Origin: Hydrogenothermaceae bacterium | GTDB lineage: Bacteria; Aquificota; Aquificia; Aquificales; Hydrogenothermaceae | Direction of reading: 5' to 3' | Assembly (NCBI GenBank): GCA_026418535.1 | Contig: JAOABC010000002.1 | Coordinates: 186,001-250,000, forward strand | DNA length: 64,000 bases | Shown: in pieces, positions 9,409-18,696 of the stretch | How the letters are laid out: each line of letters opens with the position of its first letter | Numbering within the stretch: position 1 is the stretch's first letter | Translations under genes and position numbers: made by a program | Notes under the pieces: model-generated | Seen by the model: the letters and a program-made list of their open reading frames with translations, nothing else | Told to the model about the DNA's origin: nothing | Databases searched by the model: none

Positions 9409-10005
9409 TTGTTTTTAGGGATTGAGTATTATAACAGTTACATGTTTTTAGTTTCCGTTATGGATAAGAGTTCTCGGGTGGTTCAACTGTCTCAGTACAC
9501 GTTAGAAGGTTTGTTTTATCTGTTAGATCATTCAAACTTGAGAGTTGTTGCCTTTAATCTTGATTTTAACTTAAGTTTTAATACCTCCCTTTCAAACAGA
9601 GCTTTAAAGAGTTTGAGCAAGAATTTAGCAGAGTACTTTGAGTTTAGGACTGTCCAAAGAGAAGATAGAAAGAGCTTCCGGAGTATAGTGTACACAGATG
9701 TGGAGGAGTTCTTTAAGAGGATCATCAGGAAGGAGTTACAGCCTATGAATACTCCGGAGGGAGTAGAGCAGAGACTGTACAATATACCCAAAACTGGCAT
9801 AAAACTAAACAGGAATTTACTCTCTAAAAACAGGGACATACTCCAGAGACAGATAAAAGCGATTATTCTTTCATACACTGCATACTCATACTATACCAAC
9901 AACTACGAGATCTTAGAAGAGGAGGATAGCTTCTATATCATACCAAAGTATAAGTATATCCCCTTAAAGGAGAGAGTGTCTCCGGAAAATAGCCTACTTA
10001 AATAG
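9409..10005 (+). CDS. Hypothetical protein, possibly a divergent RNase H-like fold
   Basis: I do not recognise this 198-aa protein. It starts at TTG 9409, with AAGG about 9 nt upstream. The opening FLGIEYYNSYMFLVSVMD resembles a first RNase H-fold strand pair, and a later strand VVAFNLDFNLS is where DUF429-type predicted nucleases have an acidic residue. A C-terminal helix (QIKAIILSYTAYSYY) fits the same layout. The key acidic residues are mostly missing, so any nuclease role is doubtful. The gene stands alone after a 158-nt AT-rich spacer (9251-9408) in which I see no convincing promoter or RNA, and it overlaps the convergent DUF218 gene by 12 nt. Confidence 0.7.
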   Translation: MFLGIEYYNSYMFLVSVMDKSSRVVQLSQYTLEGLFYLLDHSNLRVVAFNLDFNLSFNTSLSNRALKSLSKNLAEYFEFRTVQREDRKSFRSIVYTDVEEFFKRIIRKELQPMNTPEGVEQRLYNIPKTGIKLNRNLLSKNRDILQRQIKAIILSYTAYSYYTNNYEILEEEDSFYIIPKYKYIPLKERVSPENSLLK

Positions 10006-10725
10006 TTTAAAGTGAAAGTAATAACTCACAAGTCCTATATACTCCCTAAGAACCTTTGTAGAGTCTTGGAGGACGTTCATCTTTGGAAGGTAGCTGTAGA
10101 AAGTGTATCTCTTATCCATCTTAAAATCTGTAGAGTATGGTATCACTTCAATACCTGCTTGCTTAAAAGTCAAGATAGAACGGGGCATATGGTAGGCTGA
10201 TGTTACTAAGATCACTCTTCTAAATCCTTTAGACTGACATATCTTCTTTGTAAAGAAAGCATTCCCTAATGTATCTCTACTGCTTACATCTGTGAATATT
10301 TGAGACCTATCTACTCCCAGTTCTATCAAAACACTTTTCATAACCTCAGACTCTGGAAGGTTTATGATGGCAGAACCTCCGGAGAGGATTATGGGAATGT
10401 TTAACTGTTTTTGAAGTATAAACCCTGTTAATAATCTCTTTAGAGAGTCATCTGTGAGGACACCTGTGTTGTAGCTACCACCTCCAAGAACAACTATCAC
10501 ATCTCCTGTTAACTGTTTAGGTCTTTTGTACTTTTCTTCCAGAGGTGAGAGTAATAAGTCTTTAATCGGTTCTATTGACAGAAGATAGATAGACACTGCA
10601 GAAGCTACAGAGATAACAGATGCCAGTCTCATCTTCTTCCGAAGAAAGGCAATAGATAGAAAAAGTATTACAAATATACCTGGTGGCAGTATCATGAAAG
10701 TGATCAGTTTCTTCAGAAAGAACAT
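9994..10725 (-). CDS. DUF218 family membrane protein (YdcF/ElyC-like)
   Basis: A 243-aa protein with two N-terminal membrane helices (about 7-27 and 34-53) and a periplasmic DUF218 domain. Family marks are VIVVLGGGSYNTG, IPIILSGGSA, SRDTLGNAFFTKKI and VTSAYHMPRSILTF. Escherichia ElyC of this group affects peptidoglycan assembly; the molecular activity is unknown. The start is 1 nt downstream of the mazG stop, so the two form an operon. Confidence 0.85.
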   Translation of the reverse strand: MFFLKKLITFMILPPGIFVILFLSIAFLRKKMRLASVISVASAVSIYLLSIEPIKDLLLSPLEEKYKRPKQLTGDVIVVLGGGSYNTGVLTDDSLKRLLTGFILQKQLNIPIILSGGSAIINLPESEVMKSVLIELGVDRSQIFTDVSSRDTLGNAFFTKKICQSKGFRRVILVTSAYHMPRSILTFKQAGIEVIPYSTDFKMDKRYTFYSYLPKMNVLQDSTKVLREYIGLVSYYFHFKLFK

Positions 10726-11499
10726 CTACTGTCCCTTTTCAAACTCTTTGGCCTCATTCCAGTATTTATCCATCTTCTCCAAGCTCATCTCTTCTAAACT
10801 ACGGTTTTGTTCCTTAGCTTTCTTCTCTATATACCAAAATCTACTTATCATCCTGTCTACGGATAGGTGTAGGGCTTCCTCTGGATCTACTTTCATAAAC
10901 CTTGAGAGGTTTGTTATAGCTATGAGTATATCTCCAACTTCATGTATCTTCTCTTGTTGACTCTGTGCATCTTTCAGTTCCTGGAGTTCTTCCTCTACCT
11001 TCTTCCAGACATCTTCTATCTTGTTCCACTCAAATCCAACTTTTCCTGCTCTGTTTTGGACCTTTACGGCCCTTGTAAGGGCGGGCATTCTCTTTGGGAT
11101 ACCGTCAAATATGGACTTACCCTCTCTCTCTTTCTGTTTTATCTCATGCCACTGTTTTAGGACACCCTTACTGTCCGATACCTGACTCTCTCCAAATATG
11201 TGAGGATGTCTCCTTATTAGCTTCTCTGTCAGATTCTCTATTACCGTGTTTATATCGAATTTTCCACTATCTTTCTTTATCTGGCTATGGAACACTACCT
11301 GTAATAGTAAGTCTCCAAGTTCTTCTATGATCTTCTCATCGTTCTCTTCCTCTATAGCTTCAAACAGCTCGTAAGCCTCTTCTATCAGATTGTTTTTTAT
11401 AGATTGGTTTGTCTGTTCTCTATCCCAAGGACACTCTCTCCGGAGTCTTTCCACTAACTCTACTAATCTTTGGAAGTTTTCTCCTTCTTTCTTAATCAC
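10726..11499 (-). CDS. mazG: Nucleoside triphosphate pyrophosphohydrolase MazG
   Basis: All-alpha NTP pyrophosphatase that hydrolyses NTPs/dNTPs to monophosphates and helps clear non-canonical nucleotides. Two MazG repeats are visible: LRRECPWDREQTNQSIKNNL followed by EEAYELFEAIEEEN and EELGDLLLQVVFHSQ, then VGFEWNKIEDVWKKVEEEL followed by EVGDILIAITNLSR. The metal-binding EExxE and ExxD motifs are intact. The start is set at GTG 11499 (257 aa, usual size) because AAGAGGT lies 4 nt upstream and the family begins there. The open frame extends to 11547 without a better signal. Confidence 0.94.
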   Translation of the reverse strand: MIKKEGENFQRLVELVERLRRECPWDREQTNQSIKNNLIEEAYELFEAIEEENDEKIIEELGDLLLQVVFHSQIKKDSGKFDINTVIENLTEKLIRRHPHIFGESQVSDSKGVLKQWHEIKQKEREGKSIFDGIPKRMPALTRAVKVQNRAGKVGFEWNKIEDVWKKVEEELQELKDAQSQQEKIHEVGDILIAITNLSRFMKVDPEEALHLSVDRMISRFWYIEKKAKEQNRSLEEMSLEKMDKYWNEAKEFEKGQ

Positions 11500-11560
11500 A
11501 TTTACCTCTTGGTATTTTTTTTTATAAAATATTATATTACTAACCAAGTGAGGTTTTTGT

Positions 11561-13294
11561 TTGAAAGGAGACTACACCTGGGCTTTAGACTACATAGATA
11601 GGGCTCCGGAAAGTTCTGGAGTGTACATGTTTAAAAACAAGGAAAGGTTTATATACATAGGTAAGGCTGTAAATCTAAAGAACAGGTTAAGGGGACACTA
11701 CAACCTTCTAAAGGAAGACCCAAAGGAGAGGAAGATATTTTCAGAGAGTAGTTCCATAGAGTGGATAGTTACCAGTTCTGAGTATGAAGCCTTTGTCCTT
11801 GAGAACAATATGATAAAGCTCTATAAACCTAAATACAACGTAATGCTTAAATCTGGAAGTGGCTACCCTATGATAGTCATAACAGATGAAGAGTTTCCTA
11901 CTGTAAAGATAAGTAGAAAGTTTGGTGAGATAAAAGGAGACTATTATGGGCCTTTTATTCGAGGCAAGAATGCGAGAGCTCTAAAACAGTTGATCCATAA
12001 ACTTTTTAAACTTAGAACCTGTGACCCTATGCCCCAGAGGGATATAGTATGTTTTGACTACCACCTTGGGCTGTGCTGTGGACCTTGTGCAGGGAAAATT
12101 TCTAAGAAAGAGTACAAAGCAGCCTCTGAAGTGGTAAACTCCTTTCTATCTGGAGATGTTAAGAGAACTATATTCAAACTTTATGATAGGTTGAAGGAAT
12201 ACTCTGACAAGATGCTATTTGAGAAAGCAGCTGTAGTTAGAGACCAGATCAAAGCACTGGAAACCGTGGTCAAAAAACAGGAAGTCTTAGGGCTTGAAGT
12301 AGAAGAGGCGGATATATTCTATATAACCCAAACTGATGTCTACCTTATAGTGGTGAGAGGGCATAATGTAGTGGGAAAAGAGAGGCTGAACATATCAGAC
12401 AGTCCGGATGAAAGTTTCATAAACGTAATAATGGGATACTACGACAGAAGAAACTATGTACCACAGAGGATAATACTCAACAGAAAAGTTGAGGATGCAG
12501 AGCATTTCCTCCGGTGGTTGAAGGAGTACAAAAACAGAGAAGTTAAGTTAGAGTTAAACCTACCAAACAAGATAGTAAGTTTTATAGAGAGAAACTTTCC
12601 CAGCATAGAGTTAACCCAGATAAGTAACACATTCAGACAGGTCTTTGGTTTTGAGCTACCAAGGAGGATAGAATGCTTTGATATATCCCATCTACAAGGA
12701 AGCTTTACAGTTGGTTCGTGTGTAGTTTGGGAAAATGGCGCTATGAATAAGAGAGATTACAGGAGATACAGAGTTCGTGGTGTAAACCAGATAGATGACT
12801 ACAGCTCGTTAAAAGAAGTTCTCACAAGAAGGTTCTCAAAGTACAAACAGATGGATAACCCTCCTGAGTTAGTTCTGATAGACGGAGGAAAAGGTCAGCT
12901 ATCTGTAGGTATAGAAGTTAGAGATAAATTAAAGATAGAAGGATTAAAGATATTTTCACTAGCTAAAAGGGAAGAGAAGATATTCACAGAGGATGGAAAA
13001 GAGATAAACCTCTTTGGTTATCAACCACTTTTAAAACTCTTCACATCCATCAGGGATGAAGCTCATAGGTTTGCTATCAGCTATAGTAGAAAACTGAGGG
13101 AGAAAGAGGGGTTAAAGTCTATACTTGATAAGGTTGAAGGTGTTGGAGAGAAGAGGAAAGAAGTACTCTACAGAACCTATAAAACATTAGATAATATCCT
13201 GAAAGCTTCTGATAAAGAGCTTGTAAAGCTAGGTATTCCTTTTAAACTTTCCCAGAGGATAAAGAGGTATATAAAAGGAGAGAGTTTTGATTAG
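11561..13294 (+). CDS. uvrC: Excinuclease ABC subunit C
   Basis: UvrC makes the dual incisions of nucleotide excision repair with UvrA and UvrB. The domains are in order: GIY-YIG nuclease at about 13-90 (GVYMFKN, FIYIGKAVNLKNRLRGHY); a Cys cluster near 150-170 (RTCDP, CCGPCAGK); the UVR motif LFEKAAVVRDQIKAL; the RNase H-like 5' nuclease (ECFDISHLQG, LVLIDGGKGQLS); and C-terminal HhH repeats (KVEGVGEKRKEVL). It starts at TTG 11561 with GTGAGG upstream. At 577 aa it is slightly short. The last 8 nt overlap the SGNH gene. Confidence 0.96.
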   Translation: MKGDYTWALDYIDRAPESSGVYMFKNKERFIYIGKAVNLKNRLRGHYNLLKEDPKERKIFSESSSIEWIVTSSEYEAFVLENNMIKLYKPKYNVMLKSGSGYPMIVITDEEFPTVKISRKFGEIKGDYYGPFIRGKNARALKQLIHKLFKLRTCDPMPQRDIVCFDYHLGLCCGPCAGKISKKEYKAASEVVNSFLSGDVKRTIFKLYDRLKEYSDKMLFEKAAVVRDQIKALETVVKKQEVLGLEVEEADIFYITQTDVYLIVVRGHNVVGKERLNISDSPDESFINVIMGYYDRRNYVPQRIILNRKVEDAEHFLRWLKEYKNREVKLELNLPNKIVSFIERNFPSIELTQISNTFRQVFGFELPRRIECFDISHLQGSFTVGSCVVWENGAMNKRDYRRYRVRGVNQIDDYSSLKEVLTRRFSKYKQMDNPPELVLIDGGKGQLSVGIEVRDKLKIEGLKIFSLAKREEKIFTEDGKEINLFGYQPLLKLFTSIRDEAHRFAISYSRKLREKEGLKSILDKVEGVGEKRKEVLYRTYKTLDNILKASDKELVKLGIPFKLSQRIKRYIKGESFD

Positions 13295-13829
13295 GAAAGT
13301 ATTCCTAACGTTACTTTTGCTCACATCTTTTAGAGTCTTTGGGGAAGATGTTACTATCATTGGAGACAGCTTAACTGTGGGAAGTGAAAAGTACATAAAA
13401 TATTTTATTCCTAGTGCGGTTGTAGATGCTAAAGTAGGAAGGAAGTTTCAGGAAGTTATGGGAATTATAAAAGAGTTAGAGGAGACGGGAAGACTTAGAA
13501 ATACGGTAGTCATAGGCTTGGCAACGAACTCTCAGATATCTATAGAGGAGCTTGTGTACGTCATAGACTACTTAACAGCCAAGGGTCGAAGGGCGATCCT
13601 GGTAAACGCAAAAGTCCCACGGAAATGGGAAGAGATAAACAACTACAACATATACCTTACAAAAGTTTTAAGACCAAACATAGAGGTAGTAGATTGGAAG
13701 AAAATCAGCGAGTATTACTGTAGGGCTTATATCTGCTTTAGGAGTGATGGATACCATCTTACAGATGTTGGAAGTTACATATACAGCTATGCTATATACT
13801 ATTACATAAAAAACAGTGGAACTAACTGA
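13287..13829 (+). CDS. Exported stand-alone SGNH-hydrolase-like protein
   Basis: A 180-aa protein with signal peptide MIRKVFLTLLLLTSFRVFG. The mature part is an SGNH esterase-like domain: TIIGDSLTVG with the nucleophile position Ser28, DAKVGRKFQEV, GLATNSQ at the oxyanion block, and the D154/H157 pair in SDGYHL. The same motif order recurs in the C-terminal domain of the next gene, including the unusual DAKVGR block, so the two are probably paralogues. It starts at TTG 13287 inside the end of uvrC. A role in adding or removing acyl groups on a cell-envelope polymer is inferred from that neighbour. Confidence 0.82.
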   Translation: MIRKVFLTLLLLTSFRVFGEDVTIIGDSLTVGSEKYIKYFIPSAVVDAKVGRKFQEVMGIIKELEETGRLRNTVVIGLATNSQISIEELVYVIDYLTAKGRRAILVNAKVPRKWEEINNYNIYLTKVLRPNIEVVDWKKISEYYCRAYICFRSDGYHLTDVGSYIYSYAIYYYIKNSGTN

Positions 13830-13835
13830 AGAAAG

Positions 13836-15779
13836 ATGGAATACATAAAAGGAATTGATGGTTTTAGGGGAGTACTAGTATTAGTTATAACCCTGTTTCA
13901 CACCTTTACAGTGTTTTTTCCAGAGAAGTTGGAAAAATTTCCGGGTGGTTTTCTAGCAGTAGAGTCCTTCTTTGTCCTTTCCGGATACCTGATAACAAAG
14001 ACTCTAATAAAGACCTTCTCTGAGAGAGCGCGTCTCTCTGAAGCATTTATAACTTACATTAAAAGAAGATTCCTAAGGATATTCCCATCTCTCTTCTTTG
14101 TGATATCTGTAATTTCCCTGTTTGTGGTCCTCTCGAACCTATTTACAGGCAACCACGTAAAGGATGAATCTATTTCAGGACTTTCCTTTTTTTACAACTA
14201 CTACCTTATATTCAGGGATATGCCTTACTTCCAGAAATTTGAGGATATCAGCTTCTTCCTCCATCTATGGTCTCTATCTATAGAATTTCAGTTATACCTG
14301 ATTGCAGGACTTATATTCCTAACAGTAAGTCTTGTAGATAGAAAAGATTCTGTTATAAAATTTCTTATTTTCTTATTCCTTGGATTTATTTCCGTTTTTT
14401 TCAGCTACTACTACTCTAATGTGTTGAACATAAATCCGGATAATATCTACTTTAGCTCTGAAGCTAGAAGTTTTGGGTTCTTCTTTGGTGGAATTGTATC
14501 CCTACTTGAAGATAAGATAAAGGGAAAACTGGGAGAGCTGTCTGGGTACATCCTCGGGACTGTAGGAAGTACTAGCTTAATGTTTAGCTTCTTCAGTGTT
14601 TCAGTTTATACAGACTGGTGCTACCCTTTAAGCTTTCTTTTAGGAGATTTCTTTTCTATAATGGTTTTACTGGGATTTCTTAACTCTAATTATATAAAGG
14701 AATCTTTCGGGATATTAGATTGGTTTGGTAAGAGGTCTTATCCTTTCTACCTATGGCATTATCCAATCTTCGTAATCTTAAACAGTCTGTATGGCTCTGA
14801 TCTTTTCTACGTGATTTTTGCCTACATTCTTGTCTTCTTACTCTCTGATCTGACTCACAGGTTGATCGAAGAACCCTTTAGGAAGTTAAACTTCAATATA
14901 AAACCAATACCTACTCTTCTGTCTGCATCTATTCTCAGTAGTTTAATTACTATATTTTTCTACTTTGAAACCTACAATCAGGTCTACCTTGGAAAAGAGT
15001 TCTCAAAAGAGGATGAGATGGTAAAAAGGAAGGACTCAGCTTCTTCAGATACTGTGTTAGTTAGAGATGTTATTATAGAAGAAAAAAAAGAAGAAAGAAA
15101 AATCGGATTAGAAGAGATCTCTTCAGTAAAAACTAAACCGATAGAAGGGTCTATCCTTATGATAGGAGACTCTGTCCTACTTGGAGCTTCAAACTACATA
15201 AAGAGGACTATATCAGATGTTGAGATAGATGCTAAAGTGGGAAGACAGGCTTCTGAGGTCTTCCAGATAATAGATAATTATAAAGATAACATAGACAGAA
15301 GCTCTGCAGTAGTCATACACCTTGGAAACAACGGTTTTATAAAACAAGATATCCTTGAAGGAATAGTAAAAAGGATAGGAAAAGACAAAAAGATTTACTT
15401 TCTTACGGTGAATGCTCCTGTTCCTTGGAGAGACAGAGTAAACTCAAATATCAGATCTATGACAAGGTATGAAAATGTTAAAGTAATAGAGTGGGATAAG
15501 CTCAACAATCCTGAGTTGTTTGTGAAAGACAGAGTTCACCTGAGTGGTAAGGGTATAGTTCAATATGTTAAACTGATAAAATCTAGTTTACCTGGAAAAG
15601 TTAAGTTTCCATCAGATAGGAGAGAAGGTGGAGTAGATGCTAAAACAGAGGAGGAAAAGCAGGCTAAAAAAGAGAATATGGCAGAAAACAGTCCAACACA
15701 TTTTGAAATCTACTCTGTAGAGATAGAAAACTCTTCTGATTACATCATAAAGCTTGTGAACAAAGAGTCCGGGAAGTGA
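13836..15779 (+). CDS. Membrane acyltransferase-3 fused to SGNH domain (OatA-like)
   Basis: A 647-aa envelope O-acyltransferase. Residues 1-380 hold about ten membrane helices with family marks YIKGIDGFRGVLVL, FFVLSGYLI, RRFLRIFPSL and LWSLSIEFQ. A charged linker of about 50 residues follows, then an SGNH domain with MIGDSVLLG (Ser446), HLGNNG, and D565/H568 in KDRVHLS. This is the architecture of OatA/WecH-like enzymes, in which the membrane half brings acetyl groups across and the SGNH half transfers them to peptidoglycan or polysaccharide. The acceptor is unknown here. It sits 6 nt after the SGNH paralogue. Confidence 0.9.
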   Translation: MEYIKGIDGFRGVLVLVITLFHTFTVFFPEKLEKFPGGFLAVESFFVLSGYLITKTLIKTFSERARLSEAFITYIKRRFLRIFPSLFFVISVISLFVVLSNLFTGNHVKDESISGLSFFYNYYLIFRDMPYFQKFEDISFFLHLWSLSIEFQLYLIAGLIFLTVSLVDRKDSVIKFLIFLFLGFISVFFSYYYSNVLNINPDNIYFSSEARSFGFFFGGIVSLLEDKIKGKLGELSGYILGTVGSTSLMFSFFSVSVYTDWCYPLSFLLGDFFSIMVLLGFLNSNYIKESFGILDWFGKRSYPFYLWHYPIFVILNSLYGSDLFYVIFAYILVFLLSDLTHRLIEEPFRKLNFNIKPIPTLLSASILSSLITIFFYFETYNQVYLGKEFSKEDEMVKRKDSASSDTVLVRDVIIEEKKEERKIGLEEISSVKTKPIEGSILMIGDSVLLGASNYIKRTISDVEIDAKVGRQASEVFQIIDNYKDNIDRSSAVVIHLGNNGFIKQDILEGIVKRIGKDKKIYFLTVNAPVPWRDRVNSNIRSMTRYENVKVIEWDKLNNPELFVKDRVHLSGKGIVQYVKLIKSSLPGKVKFPSDRREGGVDAKTEEEKQAKKENMAENSPTHFEIYSVEIENSSDYIIKLVNKESGK

Positions 15780-15801
15780 TTTTTAGACTTTTTGAAAAAC
15801 T

Positions 15802-17493
15802 CTAATTCAGTTGCTTATCGGGCTTTTGTTTGTAGTAGAACATAATCCTGTCTACGATTAACTTTAGTACATCAGCTGACACACCACCACCACCTATATG
15901 TTCCCCTAGATATTTAGGTTTTGGTTCATTGGCAAAGATTACTACCACAAACTTTGGGTCAGAAACTGGAAAGAAACCAGCAAACCATGTATACCACTTT
16001 GAATTGGAAAGAGCTCTAATTGCAGGGTCGTACTTCTGTGCTGTTCCTGTTTTACCTGCTACCGTAAAGTAGTTAGATTTCCCTGCCTTTGCTGTTCCGT
16101 TTTCAATAACCTCTACCATAGATGGAATAACTGTATCTACCACATCCTTAGAAAAAATTTGCCTATCTACTTTAGGTTTGTTGTACCATACAAACTTTCC
16201 AGATGAATCTACCAAACCCTTCACCAAAATTGGTTTTACTCTATATCCACCATTTGCAAACACAGAGTAAGCTATAGCTATCTGTAAAGGTGTTGCTGTC
16301 CAGTTCTGACCGATAGATCCATAGGCTATATCAACAGGACGGTTGTTTAACTTTACGAGTCCGGAAGCTTCTCCAGGGAATATGTCATGCTTTTCACCAA
16401 AACCCAACATCTTTAGTTTCTCTATAAATCTCTTCCCATCTAATCTAAGAGCTATCTTTATAGCTCCTACATTTGATGAATGCTGGATTATCCGGACTGG
16501 GTTTAAGATTCCAAACCTTTTATGGTCTCTTATCTTCACTCCATCAACATCTATAGCACCATTTAAACAGTCAATAGTCTCATTCATATTGACTTTTCTT
16601 TCCTCTACCGCTTGTGCTAATATAAACGGTTTTGCTAGAGATCCTACTTCGTAAGCATGTTGGAAGTTTATATTCTTCCTTATCCTGTACTTATAGTAAC
16701 TGTTTGGGTCATAGTTAGGGTAGGTAGCAGATGCGAGGATCTCTCCTGTTTTTGGATCCAGGATAAGGATGCTTGCCTCTAATGGGTCCCTATGAAATAC
16801 AAGCTCATTTAAAGCTTCCTCTGCTATATACTGGATATTTATATCTATCGTTAACACAGCATGGTATGATAGTTTCTCCACATTAGCTTTTTCTATCGTT
16901 ATTGGATTACCTTTTGCATCTTTCAGAAAGATGAATTTAGCCTGTCCACCCCCAAGGTAGTTATCCAACAGATACTCTATACCATCGAGACCTTTTCCGG
17001 TTTTTCTACTTACACAACCAATTGTAGAACCTGCAATCTGATTGTTCGGATAAAATCTAATATTGTTTTCAGTTATTCCTATATTCCACTCTTTCAGGTC
17101 TGACCTTAACTTTAGTAACTTAGGTTTTATTTGGATGTCTACATCGTTAGCTACAACTGTATAGTTTCTCCTGCTGTTTAGTATGTTCAGTAACTTTTCA
17201 TATGGTATACCCAGTATGTTAGATAGTCCTTTAGCGGTGGCTTCTTTATCCTTTATATACTTTGGCACTACCCATACAGCAAGCTTTGGGACACTTATTG
17301 CTATAAATTTACCGTTTCTGTCATATATGATACCTCTAGGTAAGAATATCTCTTCGCTCGTGTAATACTGGTTCTTAGCTAACTTTAAGTAATGCTCTTG
17401 GTTCAACCACTGAAGCTCTAATATCCGCAAGATGATCGCTATGAATACTACTGTAAATAGAAAAAGGATTATAAAGACACGTCTTCTCTCCAT
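15802..17493 (-). CDS. ftsI: Penicillin-binding protein, FtsI/PBP2-type D,D-transpeptidase
   Basis: Septal peptidoglycan cross-linking enzyme. An N-terminal membrane anchor (about 7-27) is followed by a dimerisation domain (FLPRGIIYDRNGK, then SRKTGKGLDGIE). The transpeptidase domain has all three active-site motifs: SLAK with Ser285, SSN in IIQHSSNVGAIK, and KTGT in VAGKTGTAQ. It lies 3 nt after ftsL and downstream of rsmH, the normal division-cluster order, which supports FtsI rather than an elongation PBP2. Length 563 aa is usual. No mraY or mur genes follow; instead it ends 22 nt from the convergent acyltransferase. Confidence 0.94.
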   Translation of the reverse strand: MERRRVFIILFLFTVVFIAIILRILELQWLNQEHYLKLAKNQYYTSEEIFLPRGIIYDRNGKFIAISVPKLAVWVVPKYIKDKEATAKGLSNILGIPYEKLLNILNSRRNYTVVANDVDIQIKPKLLKLRSDLKEWNIGITENNIRFYPNNQIAGSTIGCVSRKTGKGLDGIEYLLDNYLGGGQAKFIFLKDAKGNPITIEKANVEKLSYHAVLTIDINIQYIAEEALNELVFHRDPLEASILILDPKTGEILASATYPNYDPNSYYKYRIRKNINFQHAYEVGSLAKPFILAQAVEERKVNMNETIDCLNGAIDVDGVKIRDHKRFGILNPVRIIQHSSNVGAIKIALRLDGKRFIEKLKMLGFGEKHDIFPGEASGLVKLNNRPVDIAYGSIGQNWTATPLQIAIAYSVFANGGYRVKPILVKGLVDSSGKFVWYNKPKVDRQIFSKDVVDTVIPSMVEVIENGTAKAGKSNYFTVAGKTGTAQKYDPAIRALSNSKWYTWFAGFFPVSDPKFVVVIFANEPKPKYLGEHIGGGGVSADVLKLIVDRIMFYYKQKPDKQLN

Positions 17494-17496
17494 AAA

Positions 17497-17808
17497 CTAC
17501 TTTGTCTCTATGAACTTCACCTGTTCGTACCGGGCATTTATCATACCAAGTTCTTGTTTTGCTACACTGCTTATCCTCTCTGGGTTAGAAATTTCACTTA
17601 TTTTTTTCTTAAGTTGAAAGTTCTCTGATATCAGTAAACTTTTCTGTTTATTTAGGTTGTAGAGTTCGCTTTCTACCCTAAAAATATAGTGATTATAACT
17701 TATAAGACCTATCAGTGAGATAGTGGATATCAAGATAGATACTTTGTATCTTTTTATTGCCACAAGCAAATCAGCTATAGCTACTTTATGAATACCGTTA
17801 TCGTACAT
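17497..17808 (-). CDS. ftsL: Cell division protein FtsL-like
   Basis: A 103-aa bitopic protein: a cytoplasmic start, one membrane helix at about 27-45 (VSILISTISLIGLISYNHY), and a periplasmic coiled coil (ELYNLNKQKSLLISENFQLK) ending in the FtsL/DivIC-type NPERISSVAKQELGMI. FtsL joins FtsB and FtsQ to activate septal synthesis by FtsW/FtsI. Sequence similarity within this family is weak, so the position between rsmH and ftsI carries much of the assignment. AAGGAGG precedes the ATG. Confidence 0.85.
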   Translation of the reverse strand: MYDNGIHKVAIADLLVAIKRYKVSILISTISLIGLISYNHYIFRVESELYNLNKQKSLLISENFQLKKKISEISNPERISSVAKQELGMINARYEQVKFIETK

Positions 17809-17811
17809 AAC

Positions 17812-18696
17812 TTATAACCTCCTTACTACTCTCAGCTTTCCACTTCGCGAAGCGGGGTTTTCCATCAACTCTTTTTTTGATGGAATTACTGGTTTTTTCG
17901 TCAAAACTTCTAAAATCTTTAGCTGTTGATACTTTTTAAATGTGTGTTTTACTATCCTATCTTCGATAGAATGGAAAGAGATTACTGCTATTATTCCATC
18001 TTTCTCCGTAAGCTTTATAGCTTTCTCTAAACCAGTTTCTAACTGGTTTAGCTCATTGTTTACGTAGATCCTTATAGCTTGGAAGGTCCTGGTGGCAGGA
18101 TGTATTCTTGAGCTGTATCTTAGGTTCGGTGGGTAAACTTGGCAGACTATATCTGCCAACTCTCTCGTGGTTTCTATTTTCTTATTTCTCCTATAATCTA
18201 CAATCCTCTTTGCTATTCTAAGAGCGAACTTCTCTTCTGAATAGTCTCTTATGATTCTGTAGAGTTGCTGTTCTGATAGACTGTTTACTACATCAAAGGC
18301 TGTGAGTCTCTGAGATCTATCCATCCTCATATCTAAGAACTCTTCTCTCTGAAAGGAGAAACCTCTCTCTAACTTAAGCTGAAAGTGGGATACTCCTAGA
18401 TCGAACAGAAATCCGGAAGCTTTTTTTATAGATAAACTTTCTAATAATATGTCAATATCTTTAAAGGAGCCTTTCTGGATTATGACTCTGTCTTTAAACT
18501 CTGAGAGTCTATCCTTTGCTATCTCTATAGCGTATTCATCCCTATCTATCCCTACTACCTTTAGGTTAGGATTATATTTCAGTATAAGAAAAGAATGTCC
18601 TCCTCCTCCTAGCGTTGCGTCAACTAAGTACCCATTTTCTATATATCTGAAAAACTGGATGATCTCTCTGTATAAAACTGGATAATGATCTACCAA
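17812..18696 (-). CDS. rsmH: 16S rRNA (cytosine1402-N4)-methyltransferase
   Basis: RsmH (MraW) methylates N4 of C1402 in 16S rRNA. Conserved blocks: HYPVLYREII, VDATLGGGGHS (SAM loop), GIDRDEYAI, FLFDLGVSHFQL, RGFSFQREEFLDMRMD, RIHPATRTFQAIRIYVN and VISFHSIEDRIVK. The length is 294 aa. It starts at TTG 18696 directly after the TAG of the upstream MBL gene. It heads the rsmH-ftsL-ftsI division group. Confidence 0.96.
   Translation of the reverse strand: MVDHYPVLYREIIQFFRYIENGYLVDATLGGGGHSFLILKYNPNLKVVGIDRDEYAIEIAKDRLSEFKDRVIIQKGSFKDIDILLESLSIKKASGFLFDLGVSHFQLKLERGFSFQREEFLDMRMDRSQRLTAFDVVNSLSEQQLYRIIRDYSEEKFALRIAKRIVDYRRNKKIETTRELADIVCQVYPPNLRYSSRIHPATRTFQAIRIYVNNELNQLETGLEKAIKLTEKDGIIAVISFHSIEDRIVKHTFKKYQQLKILEVLTKKPVIPSKKELMENPASRSGKLRVVRRL

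Noticed and set aside
15780-15801. Bidirectional terminator between the acyltransferase and ftsI
   Set aside because: AGACTTTTTGAAAAACTCT forms only a weak AT stem with an internal mismatch and a loop that is too small.
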